In this document: positions 1-11,458 of the stretch, in pieces | How the letters are laid out: the number at the start of each line of letters is the position of its first letter | How positions within the stretch are numbered: position 1 is the stretch's first letter | Assembly (NCBI RefSeq): GCF_964199755.1 | Contig: NC_133913.1 | Location: 7,418,201 to 7,482,200, forward strand | DNA length: 64,000 bases | Source of the DNA: Larus michahellis | Lineage: Eukaryota > Chordata > Aves > Charadriiformes > Laridae | Direction of reading: 5' to 3' | The notes under the pieces: generated by a model | What the model was told of the DNA's origin: nothing | The model's input: only the letters and a program-made list of their open reading frames with translations | The model's database searches: none | Translations under genes and position numbers: made by a program

Positions 1-778
1 GACAGTACAGGCCTTGTGGAAGTGTGGTTGTGAATGGGGGCTGAGGAGCCCTGTTCCAGGCAGCAGACACCAGAAGACATGAAAATCAAGTAGGCCTTTT
101 GCTTGCCTGGGTATTGACGTTCTGGGGCTCAGGGTGGGAGAAGCGTCTGGAGGCTGTGGGTAATGTGGGTACGTGAAGGGACACAGAAGGACTGCCTGCA
201 CAACAGAGAGCTGAGTTGCCATGTCCTCCCCCTGCCAGAGTGAGGCAGTGTGTCTGTCCCTGTGCAGCTGGTTTCTGGAGCAGATGCTCTTCACAGAGAT
301 GTTTCTCTTCAGGTTCCTCTTCTATGGGCAGAGGAGAAGGGAAAGAGTGTGTGACACCTGGGTCCAGGCACTTCAGAGTGTGCCTGGTCCTCTCTCCATC
401 CAGACAGTCCAGGGACAGGGTGGACATGGGTGGGTGCAGGGGTGCCTTCTCCCTCTCCTGCAGAGCTGGGTGCAGGACTGTGCAGCTGGCTAGGTGGTGG
501 GTGTCAGGAGAAGTTCTCAAGGGATCTTTGTTCTTTAGATGGCCACTACTTAAACCATGATTCTTTTATGTCTCTAGAGGGCTGCCTTGTGGTAGAGGTC
601 GGGGGACAGGCCCAAAGAGGCCTGGCTGGAGCAGCAGGGAGAGAGTTTTGCTCCACCCTCTGGGCTGTGGTTTGGAGGCCTCTTTGATCAGGCAGAGGTA
701 GAAGAAGAGGCGAAGGTGCAAGCCTCGGGTCCCTCATGCTCGCAGGTCCCTGGGCACCCCCTGAAGAGAGAGCGTGAC
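1..778. other. Upstream region of V-1, no gene recognised
   Basis: No gene is recognised before the V-1 leader. From about 560 the sequence is homologous to the region in front of V-6 (about 59750-59984), sharing the stretch ending in the leader context GTGACATGG. This is the V promoter-proximal part of a duplicated unit. ORFs on both strands in 86-720 show no family resemblance and look fortuitous. Confidence 0.6.
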
Positions 779-1630
779 ATGGTCCTGATTTTCCTGTCAG
801 CCCTGGTGGGACTGGCTGACTTTGGTGAGATGTGACTTTCAGGCTGGGGAGCTTGAGGCAAGAGTTTGTGCATCTGGTGGTGGAAGGGAGGGGATGTGAG
901 TGCTGACTGCCTGGGATACCTGGGAATGTATCCGTAGGGAGATCAGGGGCTGCATATGGGTACAGCAAATAATCTGGGAGATGTCAGGAGTAATGGGCGT
1001 CAAAGGAGGAACAAGACCTCACCTGAACTTTGCAGCTGCTCAGCATTCCTGAATGTGCTGCTAATACATATTAAGCCTGAAAAGAGGGAAAGGTGCTGGG
1101 GAATGGACCAACGTGGCATAGAGCAGCTTCTCTGCTGTTTGTATTGGATACAATGCTACCAATCTCTGTAGGGATGGCTATAAACAAGAAGCTGCAGAAC
1201 AAAAAGGGACAAACAGCTCATCATTTCTGAGGCTAGAAAAGTGAGATGGACAGTGGGGACAGTGAGCAAGCTGATGAAGTTGTAGATGGACAGGTCCATT
1301 GGCAAGCAAAGCTGAAAGCCTTTTCTGGCTTTACAGGTCATGCCCAAAAGGACTCTGTGCTCCAGTTCCCAGCAAAAATGACCATCCAGGCGGGACGCAA
1401 GGCAACGCTGCACTGCAATTTCTCCACCAGTGATTCCAATCCCTACATCTTCTGGTACCAGCAGCACCAGACCCAGTCCCTTCAGATGCTGCTACGAGTA
1501 AGCAAGTACAGAGCTCACGAGGCATCAGGGAGGTTCTCCTCCACACTGTCTGCAAAGGACTCCCAGGTGCTTCTGCATGTGTGAGACACCGAGCTCCAGG
1601 ACAGCGCTGCCTATTTCTGTGCACTGAGCC
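779..1630 (+). pseudogene. TRAV: TCR alpha/delta V segment V-1, nonsense-inactivated
   Basis: This is a germline T-cell receptor V segment. Leader exon 779-824 encodes a hydrophobic signal start (MVLIFLSALVGLADF) and ends at a GT donor at 825. The V exon starts after the acceptor TTTACAG at 1337, so the intron is 512 bp and the codon is split after its first base as in all V genes. The V domain shows the first Cys in TLHCNF, the core Trp in FWYQQ, and the second Cys (TGT 1618-1620) in AYFCALS. It is followed directly by a 23-RSS. TGA at 1582-1584 replaces the Trp of the HVWDAEL stretch seen in V-6, so the domain is truncated in framework 3. The frame is otherwise open to the RSS, so inactivation looks recent and single-step. 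Assignment to alpha/delta rather than another chain rests on overall V-domain similarity. Confidence 0.85.
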
Positions 1631-1669
1631 CACACTGGTGCCCACAGCTGGCAGCAGTGCACAGAAACG
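1631..1669 (+). other. 23-bp-spacer RSS of V-1
   Basis: Heptamer CACACTG (1631-1637; consensus CACAGTG), spacer of exactly 23 bp (1638-1660), nonamer ACAGAAACG (1661-1669; consensus ACAAAAACC, 7 of 9). It sits immediately after the CALS codons. The RSS remains good although the V exon has a stop. Confidence 0.85.
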
Positions 1670-3980
1670 TGGGGGTGCTCTGAGGAGCAGTTCCCTCCCT
1701 GCCACTGCTTGCATGGAGCTCTGAGCTCAGACTGCCCAGCAGTGGCACCTGGGGCTGTGGTGAGGGTGGGCCTCTGCCTCCCCAGACTGTGCTGCTGTGA
1801 AGCACATGCCAATGTGACTTTTACAGCTGTGTCTAGATCCAGGGTCTTTGGTGATGAATAGAACCCAAGAAACCTGACTTGGGCAGGCCCATTGGAGGCT
1901 AAACCATAAAGAAGCCAAACCAGGCTTGTAAATGCCCTCTGCTTAAAATAGCTGGTACAGTGGCGTGAGTCCTCAGGGCAAGTAACCTATCAGCTTGTGT
2001 GCTTCTTCCCTTTCCCTGTGGCTCCACTGATGGACACAGCTGGAGAATGAAGCTTGTGGTAGGAGGCACAACTGCTCTTATGGTTTTGCCACATGGCCAT
2101 AGTAGCCGCAGAAGGGAAGAGCCCTTCCTTGCCCCATATGTAGGCATCATCAAGTGTAAAAGACCCATCAGCCAGACGCTGAACAAGATTCTCTGGTTAA
2201 ACCCTTCCTGCACTCAGCCACTGCCAGAGAGTGGTCCCACTCTTTTTCATGTCTCTTTTCCTTCTCAGGAAAACCAGCAGTGCTCAACTGGGAGGAACCC
2301 CTATGTCCCTGAGTCTGTGCTGGTTTCTCTGTCCAACAAATGGTCATCACATCCCAGTGATCTTGTTTCCTGCCATAGGCAACAGGAATCATTCTGGGGA
2401 TCCATTCTCAGGTGATCCCATCCCAGCAATGCATGTGGAAGCTCAGGTGGAGGGTGCTGACTTTCCAGGTGGACCCCACCCTATGAATTGGAGTCTGTTG
2501 CTCATGAAGCATCATCCACTTCACCTGAGAAAGCCTAGGCTAGATTGCAGTTGTCCTAGTGCTGCTGCAGGATGGCCTGCCTCTCCCAAGTGATGTGGGT
2601 CTGCTCTGACAGCCCTGTTGCAGGCTTTGAATGCCCCTGTTTATCTCAGAGGGCTTTAGGCAGTGTTGATGGGGAGTTGACAGCAGCCTTCGGGGTTCGC
2701 ACTCCTTTGTGTCTCAGGTCCCTTGGACACTTCAGGTCCTGCTTTTGATTGCTCTCCAGGGCTGCAGAGTGCTTCAACACTCCACAGACACAGTTCTCCC
2801 CCAAAAGCAAGGAATGACAAACAGTGATGGCTACTTGAGGACACACCCATGCTCAGGTTCTTTCTCCAGCCTCAGTGGGCTGTCGCAGGGATTTTCCCAA
2901 GTGCCCCTGAGAAAGAGAGCACAGCTGACAAGGGCGGGCATCAGCCTGTCCTTGGCACTGGTGCCTGGGTCTGGCTGCAAGTCTAGGAGCCAAGTGCCCA
3001 GGACAGGTGGACACAGGAAGATCACCTCCAGAAGCACCACTGCTTCCAGAAGGGAGGAGAGAATGTTCAGTATGGATTCAATCATCTCAATGGAGAGCTC
3101 TACACTCAGGTGAAATCAGTCCCACACTGATCTTAAAGGTGTGTCTGCCATCTTGATGCCTCCTCCTTCTGAAGTGGTGACATGGACCCCCTTCAGTGTC
3201 CTTGTGCAGAAAGAAGAGCTTTGAGAACATGATGCCTCAAATGAAAATTGGAAGGGGGAAAAGCAAGTGCCCTTTGGAAGTGCTGACATCCTCCCAATGA
3301 GTGTGAGGAGAGAGTTGCTGCCCAGCCAGCCTTTCACAGCTCTGCAGTTTGGGGACTTTGACAATCTCATTGAAGTGTTTCCACAACAAAGCCCAAAATG
3401 GGTGGCACGATGGACTGTTAAAAGCTGATGTGGAGTTTCAGATGTGGAAATGTCCTGACACATCTAGCATGAAGCATAGTGATTTGCATATTTTTAATTA
3501 AATATTTAAAAATACCTTAAGATACAGGATTGAGGGAAGGAGAGGGAGTGTAAATTTTGTTGACTGACTTCTGTTAGGAATAATGGCTATAGGTAGAGAT
3601 ACCAGACATTGCCAAATTTTCTGTTGAACCAGAGCATGATTCTCTGAAACAGCCACGGGATTGGGACATAAATCCTTCCAGAAAATGTCAAACTAAACTG
3701 AGAAATACATGCCCATTTCCTAAAGCAGTGAGCCAGCTGCTGGGAATAATTTAGGGGACACAGGTGAATCCCTGACAAAATGAAGCACTTGGCAACCTGG
3801 AATTCAAACCTATGGGAAGACCACTCCTCCAGTCTTCTGTTGGAGAGCTGTTTCTCAATGGTATTTGTGAGCTGTGAGTGGAGTGAAATGGGCTCAGTGG
3901 GAAACTGGTGGCAGGGTAGAAGTCATGGGAGGGAGGGGATGTACCTGTTTGCTCCCACTGAGGCCCTTTGAAAAGTCACA
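1670..3980. other. Intergenic region between V-1 and the OR pseudogene
   Basis: About 1940-2420 is diverged but recognisably homologous to 20080-20400 and 61480-61800, sharing blocks around GTAGGAG and CCCTGTGTCCCTGAGTC. It is therefore the downstream flank of the V-1/V-6 type unit. The rest (2640-3780) contains no gene I recognise. 3480-3560 is AT-rich. ORFs at 2709-3113 (+) and 3116-3463 (-) have no recognisable family. Confidence 0.5.
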
Positions 3981-4919
3981 TCACTTGTTCTGGAAGGCCC
4001 ACCATGAGAACAACTCATCTTTGTTTCTGAGTGTGTAAATGAAGGGGTGCAACAAAGGAGTTACAAGTGTGTGAAAGGTGTTCACGAGTTTGTTCAGATC
4101 CGGGGAGTTCTGGACCGATGGCTTGACATACAGGAACATGGTGGAACCATACCAGATTCTGACGACACTGAAGTGGGCAGAGGAAGTGGAAAACACCTTT
4201 TTTTGACCATGGGTTGACATGATTCTGAGCATGGAAGAGGTGATGTACACGTAGGAGAGCTGGGTAACCACATAGGGGGCCACCAGAACAGTTTAGGAGT
4301 TAAGGAACGTTGCTAGCTCCATGGGCCACATGTCACTGCAGGAGAGGGCAAGGCAGGAATCTATATCACAGAGGAAATGATTGATGACATGTGGCCCACA
4401 GAACATCAGCCTGGATGTCAGAAAGGCCATCAGCGAGACGGACAGACAGCCTCCCAGCCAGGAGCTGAGCGCCAGCCGAGCAGAAAGGACACTGCTGATG
4501 AGGGAGCTGTATCTCAAGGGGTAGCGTATGGCTAAGCGGTCATAGGCCGTGACAGACAGGAGAAAACACTGAGTGGAGCCTAGGGAGAGAAGAAAGAACA
4601 ACTGGAGGATGCAGACGTTGAAGGAGATGGTCTGGCTACTCCCCAGCATGACTCCTATGGCTTTGGGAACAACACGAGTAGTGTGCCAGATCTCCAGAAA
4701 GGGGAGTTTACGGAGGAGAAAGTACATTGGGGTACAGACATTGCTGTTCGTCCACATGAGAGCCATGATGGATGCATTGCATGTTACTCTCAGGGAGCAC
4801 GTCAGTGCAAATACCACCACAAGGGAGACCCAGAAATGCCACGTGCCTGGCAAGCCAAGAAAAATGAATTCTTCCACAGTTGTCCCATTTGCTATGTGTC
4901 CCCCAGGATTGAGGTTCAT
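3981..4919 (-). pseudogene. Olfactory receptor pseudogene (OR6/OR11-like), one in-frame stop
   Basis: This is a single-exon class A GPCR of odorant-receptor type. ATG at 4919 gives a 312-codon frame, the normal OR length. Visible landmarks are an N-terminal glycosylation site (NGT), the TM2 signature PMYFLLRKLPFLEIW, a degenerate TM3/IL2 motif (AYDRLAIRYPLRY, in which the usual DRYLAIC has lost one residue and its Cys) and the TM7 motif PFIYTLRNKD. TAA at 4293-4295 (codon 209, around TM5) interrupts an otherwise continuous frame that resumes with VAPYVVTQ. The LEIW motif after PMYFLL suggests OR6/OR11 affinity. OR genes of several families flank TRA/TRD in mammals, so its presence beside V segments is consistent with conserved synteny, which is inference. 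Confidence 0.88.
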
Positions 4920-5685
4920 CTGCAAAGACAGGAAAGTTTCTGGGAGAGTCTGCGTGCCTGTGCTGGTCCTTCAGATGCCACTAGGAGTGAAACTAGAACA
5001 AATGATGCCTCACCAACCTCATTGCTTTCTATGTGGAGATGGGAGGCACTGTGGGAAGGGGAGGGACACTGCCTGGGGTGTACCTTGACTTCATCAAGAC
5101 CTTTGAAATGCCCTCATGGGTGCACACACATGCACACCGAGCTATGCACACTCACAGGCATGCACACGCGTAAATATGTCTGCTGTTGCGGAATTTTATT
5201 GTACCATTTGAGGCAAATGAAACACATGCTTATGCTTAGATTTATAAAAAAAAAACAACCAACCGACCACCAAATGGTCAACGTATTGGCCAGAGTCCTA
5301 CCACCATAAGCAGTTCTACAAGGAGTCTGCAAAGATGAATCAGGAGATGATTTGTTACATACACTGTTAGCAGCACCAATCCTGTGAATGGTGCATGGGA
5401 CACCTCAGCCTGGCATTGGGTCTATCCCTCAGCACCAGCTCTGCTGCCCAAAGGTGGCCACTCACCATTCCCATTCCAGGGTTGCTACAAGACAATGCTG
5501 CAGCTGTTTCTCATCTCATCACCAAGGGAAACTGCTCTCCCTTCCAGAGAGTCCTTCTGTCTCTGCATTCCTGCTGCCAGCCACTTTAACCCCTGCTGCA
5601 TTTGGGCCTTTGTGCCCTCTGTGGCAGATCATTCCTTGGTCACAAATTACCACTGCTGAGCAGTTACAAGTTGAATTTCCCCTTC
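4920..5685. other. Upstream of the OR pseudogene, no gene seen
   Basis: Non-repetitive sequence, a short CA-rich patch (about 5115-5170) and an A9 run at 5248-5256. No coding family was recognised on either strand. Confidence 0.5.
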
Positions 5686-6016
5686 AGTGCACACACAAAC
5701 TCACACACATGAGCACAACCACACACGTCAGCTGACACACACCCAAAGAGCAACTCATTCATGTGCACTTATAAGGAGGTGTGTGCACACGCATTTCCAA
5801 AGGAGCCCATCTCCATACCAACACGCACAGCCACCCCACACACAAATGTGTACGCACAGATATTCACACACACGTGCTTACACTCCTGCATGCATGCATT
5901 TGCATACAGATTACATGCATGCTCCTCTACACAGATGCACACACACTAAGGCACACATATACACACACCTACGCCCACACAATTACAAATATACAGACCA
6001 GTCACACACATTCATG
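5686..6016. repeat. Degenerate CA-rich simple repeat
   Basis: About 330 bp dominated by ACAC/CACACA units interrupted by TG-containing steps (for example ATGCATGCATTTGCATAC at about 5889). The apparent His/Thr-rich ORFs here are products of the repeat. Related shorter CA-rich stretches occur at 7155-7220 and 39140-39210. Confidence 0.8.
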
Positions 6017-6159
6017 CTCTCCTCCATCAGTGTACGTGTCTGGCAGTGTGCTCTCCCCCTTTCCCCTCCTCGGCTGCTGCTCAAGCCATAACCATCAGTG
6101 GGAGTTGTGATGAGTTGCACCTGGACTTTGGGGGATGGCTGGCAACACAGTCAAAACAC

Positions 6160-6640
6160 TCTCTGGAGTGGGGACCTAGATATTTTGTTCACATGTGAAT
6201 ATGACTATAGGTCAATTCTCTTACTCTATAAATAGTGGATAGCCCAAGAGCCCTTGGACCTCTCCTGCATGGCAGAGGGCTGCATGCCAGGATCTTCCCT
6301 TGAGTGGGTTCTGCTCCTCAAGGTTGAGAGATTCCTTGCCGCAACAGATTCTCGGTAAGTGACTAATAGCATGCTAAACTTTGAAATCTTAGCTAAGTGA
6401 TATAAAGGATTAATTGTGCATATATAATCCTTTAGACATAACCCATTGACCAAGTCTGGGACTAAGCTTGGATCCAGCTGCAGCCAGCCTCCTCTCGGAG
6501 AAGGAGTTTAGAAAGCAAGGGGGTCCTTTCTGAACCTTGTGACTCAACGGGAGGGTCTCCCTGACAGCTTGCCTGACCCTGTCCTCTATGCAGTAAATAA
6601 TCAAGTGTACCCTTCTACCACAGGCACATGAATGTATGTG
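6160..6640 (+). mobile_element. Possible LTR fragment, + orientation
   Basis: The sequence has an LTR-like order: a TATA-like element CTATAAATAG at about 6223-6232, a repeated AATCCTTTAGACAT-type stretch near 6426, and an AATAA-like element in AGTAAATAATCAAG near 6594. It resembles avian ERV LTRs as I remember them, but I cannot define both ends or a target duplication. It is immediately followed by another LTR-like block in the opposite orientation. Confidence 0.35.
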
Positions 6641-6646
6641 TGAATA

Positions 6647-7154
6647 TGTTGTCCCAAATCTGGGTTCTTTACCCAGTGTGCAGGCCAATAACACACAGAG
6701 CAGAGGTATTTCCAAGTTTATTCCATTACTGCACAGAAATGGAGTGCTCATTCCAAGGGAGCGCCCCTTAGGTTTTACAATTTCCCTTTTTATACACTGA
6801 TTATTACATATTCTAATAATTGATACATATGCATTTCTATTCTCTTTAATGATTGGTCAAGGTTTCTTTGCTTCCTTTGTGTGTTAGTATGCAGACTCTG
6901 TCCTCTTCATCCACGGTTCTCTTATAAGTAGGTGGTATCAATGAGTCAGTGGTTGTGATCTCCCCCTGCCGAAATTACCTTTTAACTACTTCTCCTCTAA
7001 TCTTAGACTAATCATGTCTAGTTACTATTTCTCTATAATTAATGCAACATGGTTGGCGCTGTATAGATGACTTCTAGCAGCAGTGGCAGGTTCCCTTGGT
7101 TGCTTCAGATACATGCTATATTTCACTTTTCAAGTTAATATCAATTTTACTACA
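6647..7154 (-). mobile_element. Putative solo LTR, - orientation
   Basis: The block starts TGTTGTCCC and ends TTTACTACA, giving TG...CA ends. Read on the - strand it has a TATA box (TATAAAAA, 6787-6794) and then an AATAAA poly(A) signal (6717-6722) before the end, the order expected for U3-R-U5. No convincing target-site duplication is visible (flanks GAATA and AGTGC), so the boundaries may be off by some bases or one end may be damaged. No internal retroviral sequence adjoins it. Confidence 0.5.
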
Positions 7155-7989
7155 AGTGCACACATCAGCACAGTGAGAGGAACATGTACACAACCACGAT
7201 CATGCACACACACCACTGAGAACCAGGACTCCTGACACCAGCTCTCAGCCCCTCTAGAGGAATCTAGGCCAGTTCTTCAGACCCTACAGGTAAGGAAGGA
7301 ATCAGCCCTGCATGCTCTGTATCAGAGCAATATGATCTCCCTCAGAAATACACCGTTTCACTGTCCCCGTTTCTGTGCTGACTGCCCTCAGCTCCCACAG
7401 GCTTAGCTCCAGTTTCCAGCCTCAACGCATTCAGCAGCACGGGTGCATTTCTCAGCTACTCCTGCACACACGTGTTGGCCATGGCCCCTGGATTGGTTGG
7501 TGGAGGGGAGAGGAAGGTGGAGTGGCAGCTATGGGCCATCCCAAGGGCTGTTTCCTGCTTAACCACTCCTGCCATTCTGCAGAACAAATCATCTTCTGCA
7601 GACCCACATTCACCCCCTGCCACACCAGAGCAGCTCTGGCCATAGCAAGAGGAATGCCCTTCTCCAAGAGCTCATGGGGCTGCTGACACCTCAGGGTCTT
7701 CTGCCTTCCTGGGAAGGGGCAGAGATAACAGCAAGGCAAGGCCTGATGGTCACTGGCAGCAGAGCAGTGGATATCTTCCTCAGGATATCTTCCTCAGCTC
7801 TAACGAATGGTGCTCAAGAGAGGAGGCCCTGCGAGCTGTCCCAACCTCCCACTACTCTGCAAATGGTGACAGGTCTCCTTGTTCCCTCACCCCTTTCCAT
7901 CCCAGAGCAACACCCTTCTCCTTCGGTAGCTTAGAGAATGTCCACAGAGAGAAGGACACCATGGAGGCCAGGCTTGAATGCAGCAGAAC
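7155..7989. other. Keratin-unit 3' flank, block A
   Basis: No gene is seen. The first 150 bp match 39140-39290, and 7360-7800 matches 41510-41960, 36060-36420 and, more loosely, 25150-25430. This is the conserved downstream flank of each feather-keratin unit. A short local duplication (GATATCTTCCTCA twice, 7769-7796) is present. Confidence 0.65.
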
Positions 7990-7995
7990 TTTAAT
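7990..7995 (-). terminator. Poly(A) signal of keratin K1
   Basis: ATTAAA on the - strand in the context CTCATTAAAGTTCTGCTG, about 335 bp after the K1 stop. The same hexamer and context occur after K2, K3 and K4, so this is a unit-conserved 3' end. Confidence 0.75.
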
Positions 7996-8328
7996 GAGCC
8001 CAAAGAGGGAAACAAAGTCACTCCAGGTGGGGGCCGCAAGTTCATGGAGCCCTGGCAGCCACAGAAACTCTGCGGTCCTTAACCACTGAGAAGTTCTTGC
8101 ACGATGTCTGTCTGCCTGCCCCATAGAGGAAGAGGAGACAGAAGGTACCCACCAGGCTGGCATTAGTGGGACCATGCTGCAAAGGGGAACCAAAGCAAAT
8201 AAAGAAAAGGGAGAGAAAAGCAAAGCCCTTCAGCTACACCGAAAACGCATCCTAAATCTCAATCCCTTGCCCAGCATCATGTTCTGCGTTGCTCGAGGTG
8301 TCTCCCTGGGGCTTTCCCAGCATCTTTA

Positions 8329-8631
8329 TCAGAGGAGGCACCTTCTGCCATAGTAGCGGCTGGAAATGCCAGAGAGGTCACAGCACCCAGAGGTGATGGG
8401 CACTCCATCACAGCTGAGGATGCTGCCAACAGCAGCAGAGGTGGAGGATCCCACAACGGTGTTCTGCGGGAAGGAGCTGAGGATGGGTCCAGGCAGGGTC
8501 ACCACCACAGCAGGAGGCTCGATGACGACGGTGGAGTTCTGGCACTGCCTGACACAGGGCTCGTTGCAGCTGTTGGCCAGTGGGGTCGGGCCACAGGGCC
8601 GGCAGGGCAGGCACTGGTTGTAGCAGGACAT
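8329..8631 (-). CDS. Feather beta-keratin K1
   Basis: This encodes a corneous beta protein of 100 residues, the structural protein of feather barbs and rachis, which assembles through a central beta-sheet region into 3-4 nm filaments cross-linked by terminal cysteines. The frame starts [15 protein letters not shown] (Cys-rich head). The mid part carries the feather-keratin core motif ([20 protein letters not shown]), and the tail is Gly/Ser/Cys-rich ([10 protein letters not shown]). The ATG at 8631 was chosen over an upstream in-frame Met because all four copies share it, just after an intron acceptor (exon begins 8652). The 354-bp intron (8653-9006) lies in the 5'UTR, as in feather keratins generally. 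The C-terminus ends RRCLL; K4 ends RRCLPC, so K1 lacks the terminal Cys because TGC became TGA. It shares a block with V-2 downstream on the + strand. Confidence 0.95.
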   Translation of the reverse strand: MSCYNQCLPCRPCGPTPLANSCNEPCVRQCQNSTVVIEPPAVVVTLPGPILSSFPQNTVVGSSTSAAVGSILSCDGVPITSGCCDLSGISSRYYGRRCLL

Positions 8632-8937
8632 GTCTCGAGTGTGGATATGCACCTGGGAGAGGATCAGGGAGGAAGAGAGCACAAGGGTGGGTGAGGAGCA
8701 GCCTGTTAGAAAAAGAGCCACGACCACTTCTGGGTGGGGAGCTGGCAGCTCAGCCAGAAGACACACAGATTTCATCACCCTATATTGAGCAGCCTGGCCT
8801 GGAGTGACTCTCTCCTAGTCTGTAGACCAAAACGCCCTCTGCCACATCCCAGCCTCTCTCTACCCTTCTCCACACTTCCCTCTAGCATGACAAGAACATG
8901 CAAAACACAGGACAGAAGAGAGCTGAGATGTCCATTG

Positions 8938-8989
8938 AGGAGATGTCACTTTGGAAGAGGAGGAGATGTCACTTTGGAAGAGGAGGAGA
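8938..8989. repeat. 24-bp tandem duplication in the K1 intron
   Basis: The unit GGAGATGTCACTTTGGAAGA (plus GGA) occurs twice in tandem inside the 5'UTR intron of K1. K4 has a single related copy (about 43060-43085). It is likely replication slippage and does not touch the splice sites. Confidence 0.75.
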
Positions 8990-9006
8990 AGGAACTGCAG
9001 ACTCAC

Positions 9007-9073
9007 CTGGTTCCCAAGGACAAGGAGGCCAGAGAAGTGGATGAGAGAGCAGGGACTTGGGCTGGCTTTTATA
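9007..9073 (-). promoter_or_regulatory. K1 core promoter and 5'UTR exon
   Basis: On the - strand, TATAAAAG (9066-9073) is followed by CCAGCCC. The predicted start is about 25-30 bp downstream, near 9040, and the non-coding exon ends with GGAACCAG at 9007 before the donor GTGAGT. The same layout occurs at K2 and K3 with altered TATA first bases, and the core promoter is missing at K4. Confidence 0.8.
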
Positions 9074-11002
9074 CCTGCCCTTCATTGCCGCAGCACCAGA
9101 GGCACCCTTTGCAGAGGTAACAATTTTTGCACAAGCTCATCTTGAATGCAAACCATCACAGCTAATGATATGGGCTGTGCTTTGGTTTCCAACACTGCTG
9201 CCTTTTCATTTCCAGGTTTGTTCCATGCCCATTCCCCAGTGAAGGCTTCCTGTGATCACTGGGATGAAAGGCCCCAGGATTTCCAGGGCAGGAATGCAGC
9301 AGCGCGGGTGGAAGGGTAAACTCAATTGCTGTATGGTTCCAGGGCAGGAAAGACATGTCAGCTTGGGTCACCTGTTGGGGCTGTTTGAAATGTTGTTCTC
9401 AGGACAAATCTTCAGCCATCCTCAGCTGGCAGCCCATGGGCTCCTGTGCAGGAGGACCTGCCATGTCCTTCTCTTTCCCTCGCTCCTCAGCTCACCCTCG
9501 TCGTCACTTGATGTTGCTTCCTGAGATGCTGCACTGCCAGATTTTGGTCCCAGCCTGCTTAACACTGCCCGGTCCTCAGCAGAGTCCATGGTTCATGGTG
9601 TTCCTGTGTGTGTTCTTATCTTTTGTGTACTTGTAAGTAGCCAGGTTTTAGTGGCTATAAACGGGAGCACAAATTTGTGCCCAAGCCTCTGTGTGTCCCT
9701 GTGTATCATCAAGAGGGCATGTGCTGCTTATGGCAGGGATACTGTCCACTGCTCTCTCCATGAGCACCACAGAGCAGCAGGTTCCCAGGGTCAGAAGGAT
9801 CCCGAGTGCAGTGGAGTGGTGATGGCACCAGCCTGCTGGAGATGTGTCCAGGGAAGAGGCACTGAAATGTAGACCCTGCCTTCTGAGACCTCCTTCTTCT
9901 GTCTCTGCACAGTTGATGCTCTGCCATTGCTGATTGCAGGCCACAACAAAGATGGTTCCACTCCAACCTTAATCCTTAGTTGAATTCATTGTGACAATAT
10001 TGGGAATGCCTCAGCATGGCTGGCGGTCCCCGCTCCCTGCCTCTCCAGGCCAGGACACAGCTGCTCTCCCCAGTGCTAGAGAGTTCAAAGGTTGTGAATA
10101 GCTTTCTCGGCAAGGTGAACACTGAGATATCCTGCCCACCATGTGCTGGCCATCCCTGAGTGGATCTGCTTCCAAAGCACTGTGTACTGTGTCTGGGATG
10201 GGACACAGCCCACCCTCATGCCCAAGCCAATGCCAAAAGTACTTGTGCTCTTCACAGGCCTGGTGCTGTGCCAGGCAGGGGCTGAGACCTTTTCACAAAC
10301 AGGTCCTGAATGAAAGGAACACAGAGTCTGATATCACTACGCTGTGAGCAGAAGAACAGTCCCTGCGGATTTCACAGGAGGAGCCAAAGAACTGATGACA
10401 GCTTTGATGTTCATGCCCAGAATGTGCATGTCCTATATTGGAGTCTCAGTCTGAGCACCCAGCAACTGTCCTTGGGAGGGAAGGGACATTGGATCCAAGG
10501 CGACACTCCCCCAAAGCCCACTGCTGTCCTGCAGGGCTGTCCAGAGATACCCTCATTCAAACAAGGGCTATGCACAGTACAGAAAGTTCCTGAGCCCATA
10601 TCCCTGCCTGAAGGTTTGTCTGCCTGGACTCACATCCAGCTTGGAGATAAGGCAGCTGAGGGCTCCTCCACTTCCCTGTAGTGACCCCATAGAGATGAGT
10701 ACCAGGGAGCTCTTCTGGGAGAGCTCATCCAGGGCTGGTTTCCCTCTCCATGGAGGTGCTTCCGAGCTGAGAAGCTGATGGCCAAGCTCATTGCTTTCTC
10801 AGGAGGTAACAGGCACTGTGGAGAAGGGAAGGCATGAGTGTCCGTAGAGTTTAGCAAGACCTTTGACACCCTCTCTCCTACTTTCTTCAGAGCCAAATTG
10901 GGGATAAATGGGTTGGAGCATGATAAGGTGAGAGGAAAATTGGCTGGAGTGTAAGGCAGAAAGAGTTATGAGCAGTGGTGCAAAGCCCAGCTGGCAGACA
11001 CA
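9074..11002. other. Spacer 'U' of block A, left part
   Basis: 9074-9560 is conserved keratin 5' flank, homologous to 26830-27070 and 37815-37990. From about 9940 it matches 49850-51000, and from 10303 it also matches 43155-43650. From about 10780 it carries an old CR1 reverse-transcriptase fragment (AGCAAGACCTTTGACACC; AAAGCCCAGCTGGCAGACA), interrupted at about 11002 by a younger CR1 and resuming at 15592. No host gene is seen. Confidence 0.65.
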
Positions 11003-11458
11003 TACTCGTTTCTGGAGACCAGCTTTATTGCTACAGAGACCAGTTTCAGGGCAGGTAAGACTGCACTGGGGAAGGGATCTGCAGCAAAAGGGGCCCACAA
11101 AAAGCTCTTTTTGGTGGTTTTCAAAGCCAGGAAAAGCCATCGGCTTGTGCTGGGGGCAGTCAGTTGGTGGGCAGGCTGCTGAGTGAGCCTGGGTCGAGAC
11201 AGCACCACCCCCGGTTGATCAAGCCACCAGCTTATAAGAAGCCTCAGGGAGGGCAGGGACTAGTCCCTGCCGACAGAGTACAGAGCAAGCAACCAGTGCT
11301 TGTGTGTGCCCTGGATAGCTGCAGCTTGTAGGTCACGGTGCCGAGCCTCTGCCAGTGCAGGAGGTAAGTTCAATCCCTCTAGGTGGTCAGAGGACGAGGG
11401 CGCTCACCCCAACTGACCCTCGTGTCACAAGGTGTCACTTGCTTGTAGAGATCCAGCC

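Noticed and set aside
3482-3489. ATTTGCAT octamer (immunoglobulin/TCR promoter-like)
   Set aside because: It lies downstream of an OR pseudogene with no V leader nearby, in AT-rich sequence where chance matches are expected.
5687-6110. His/Thr-rich ORFs near 5.7-6.1 kb
   Set aside because: They are translations of the CA-rich repeat in three frames.
8190-8196. AATAAA on the + strand near K1
   Set aside because: It is on the strand opposite to K1 and is not conserved in the other keratin units; ATTAAA on the - strand is.
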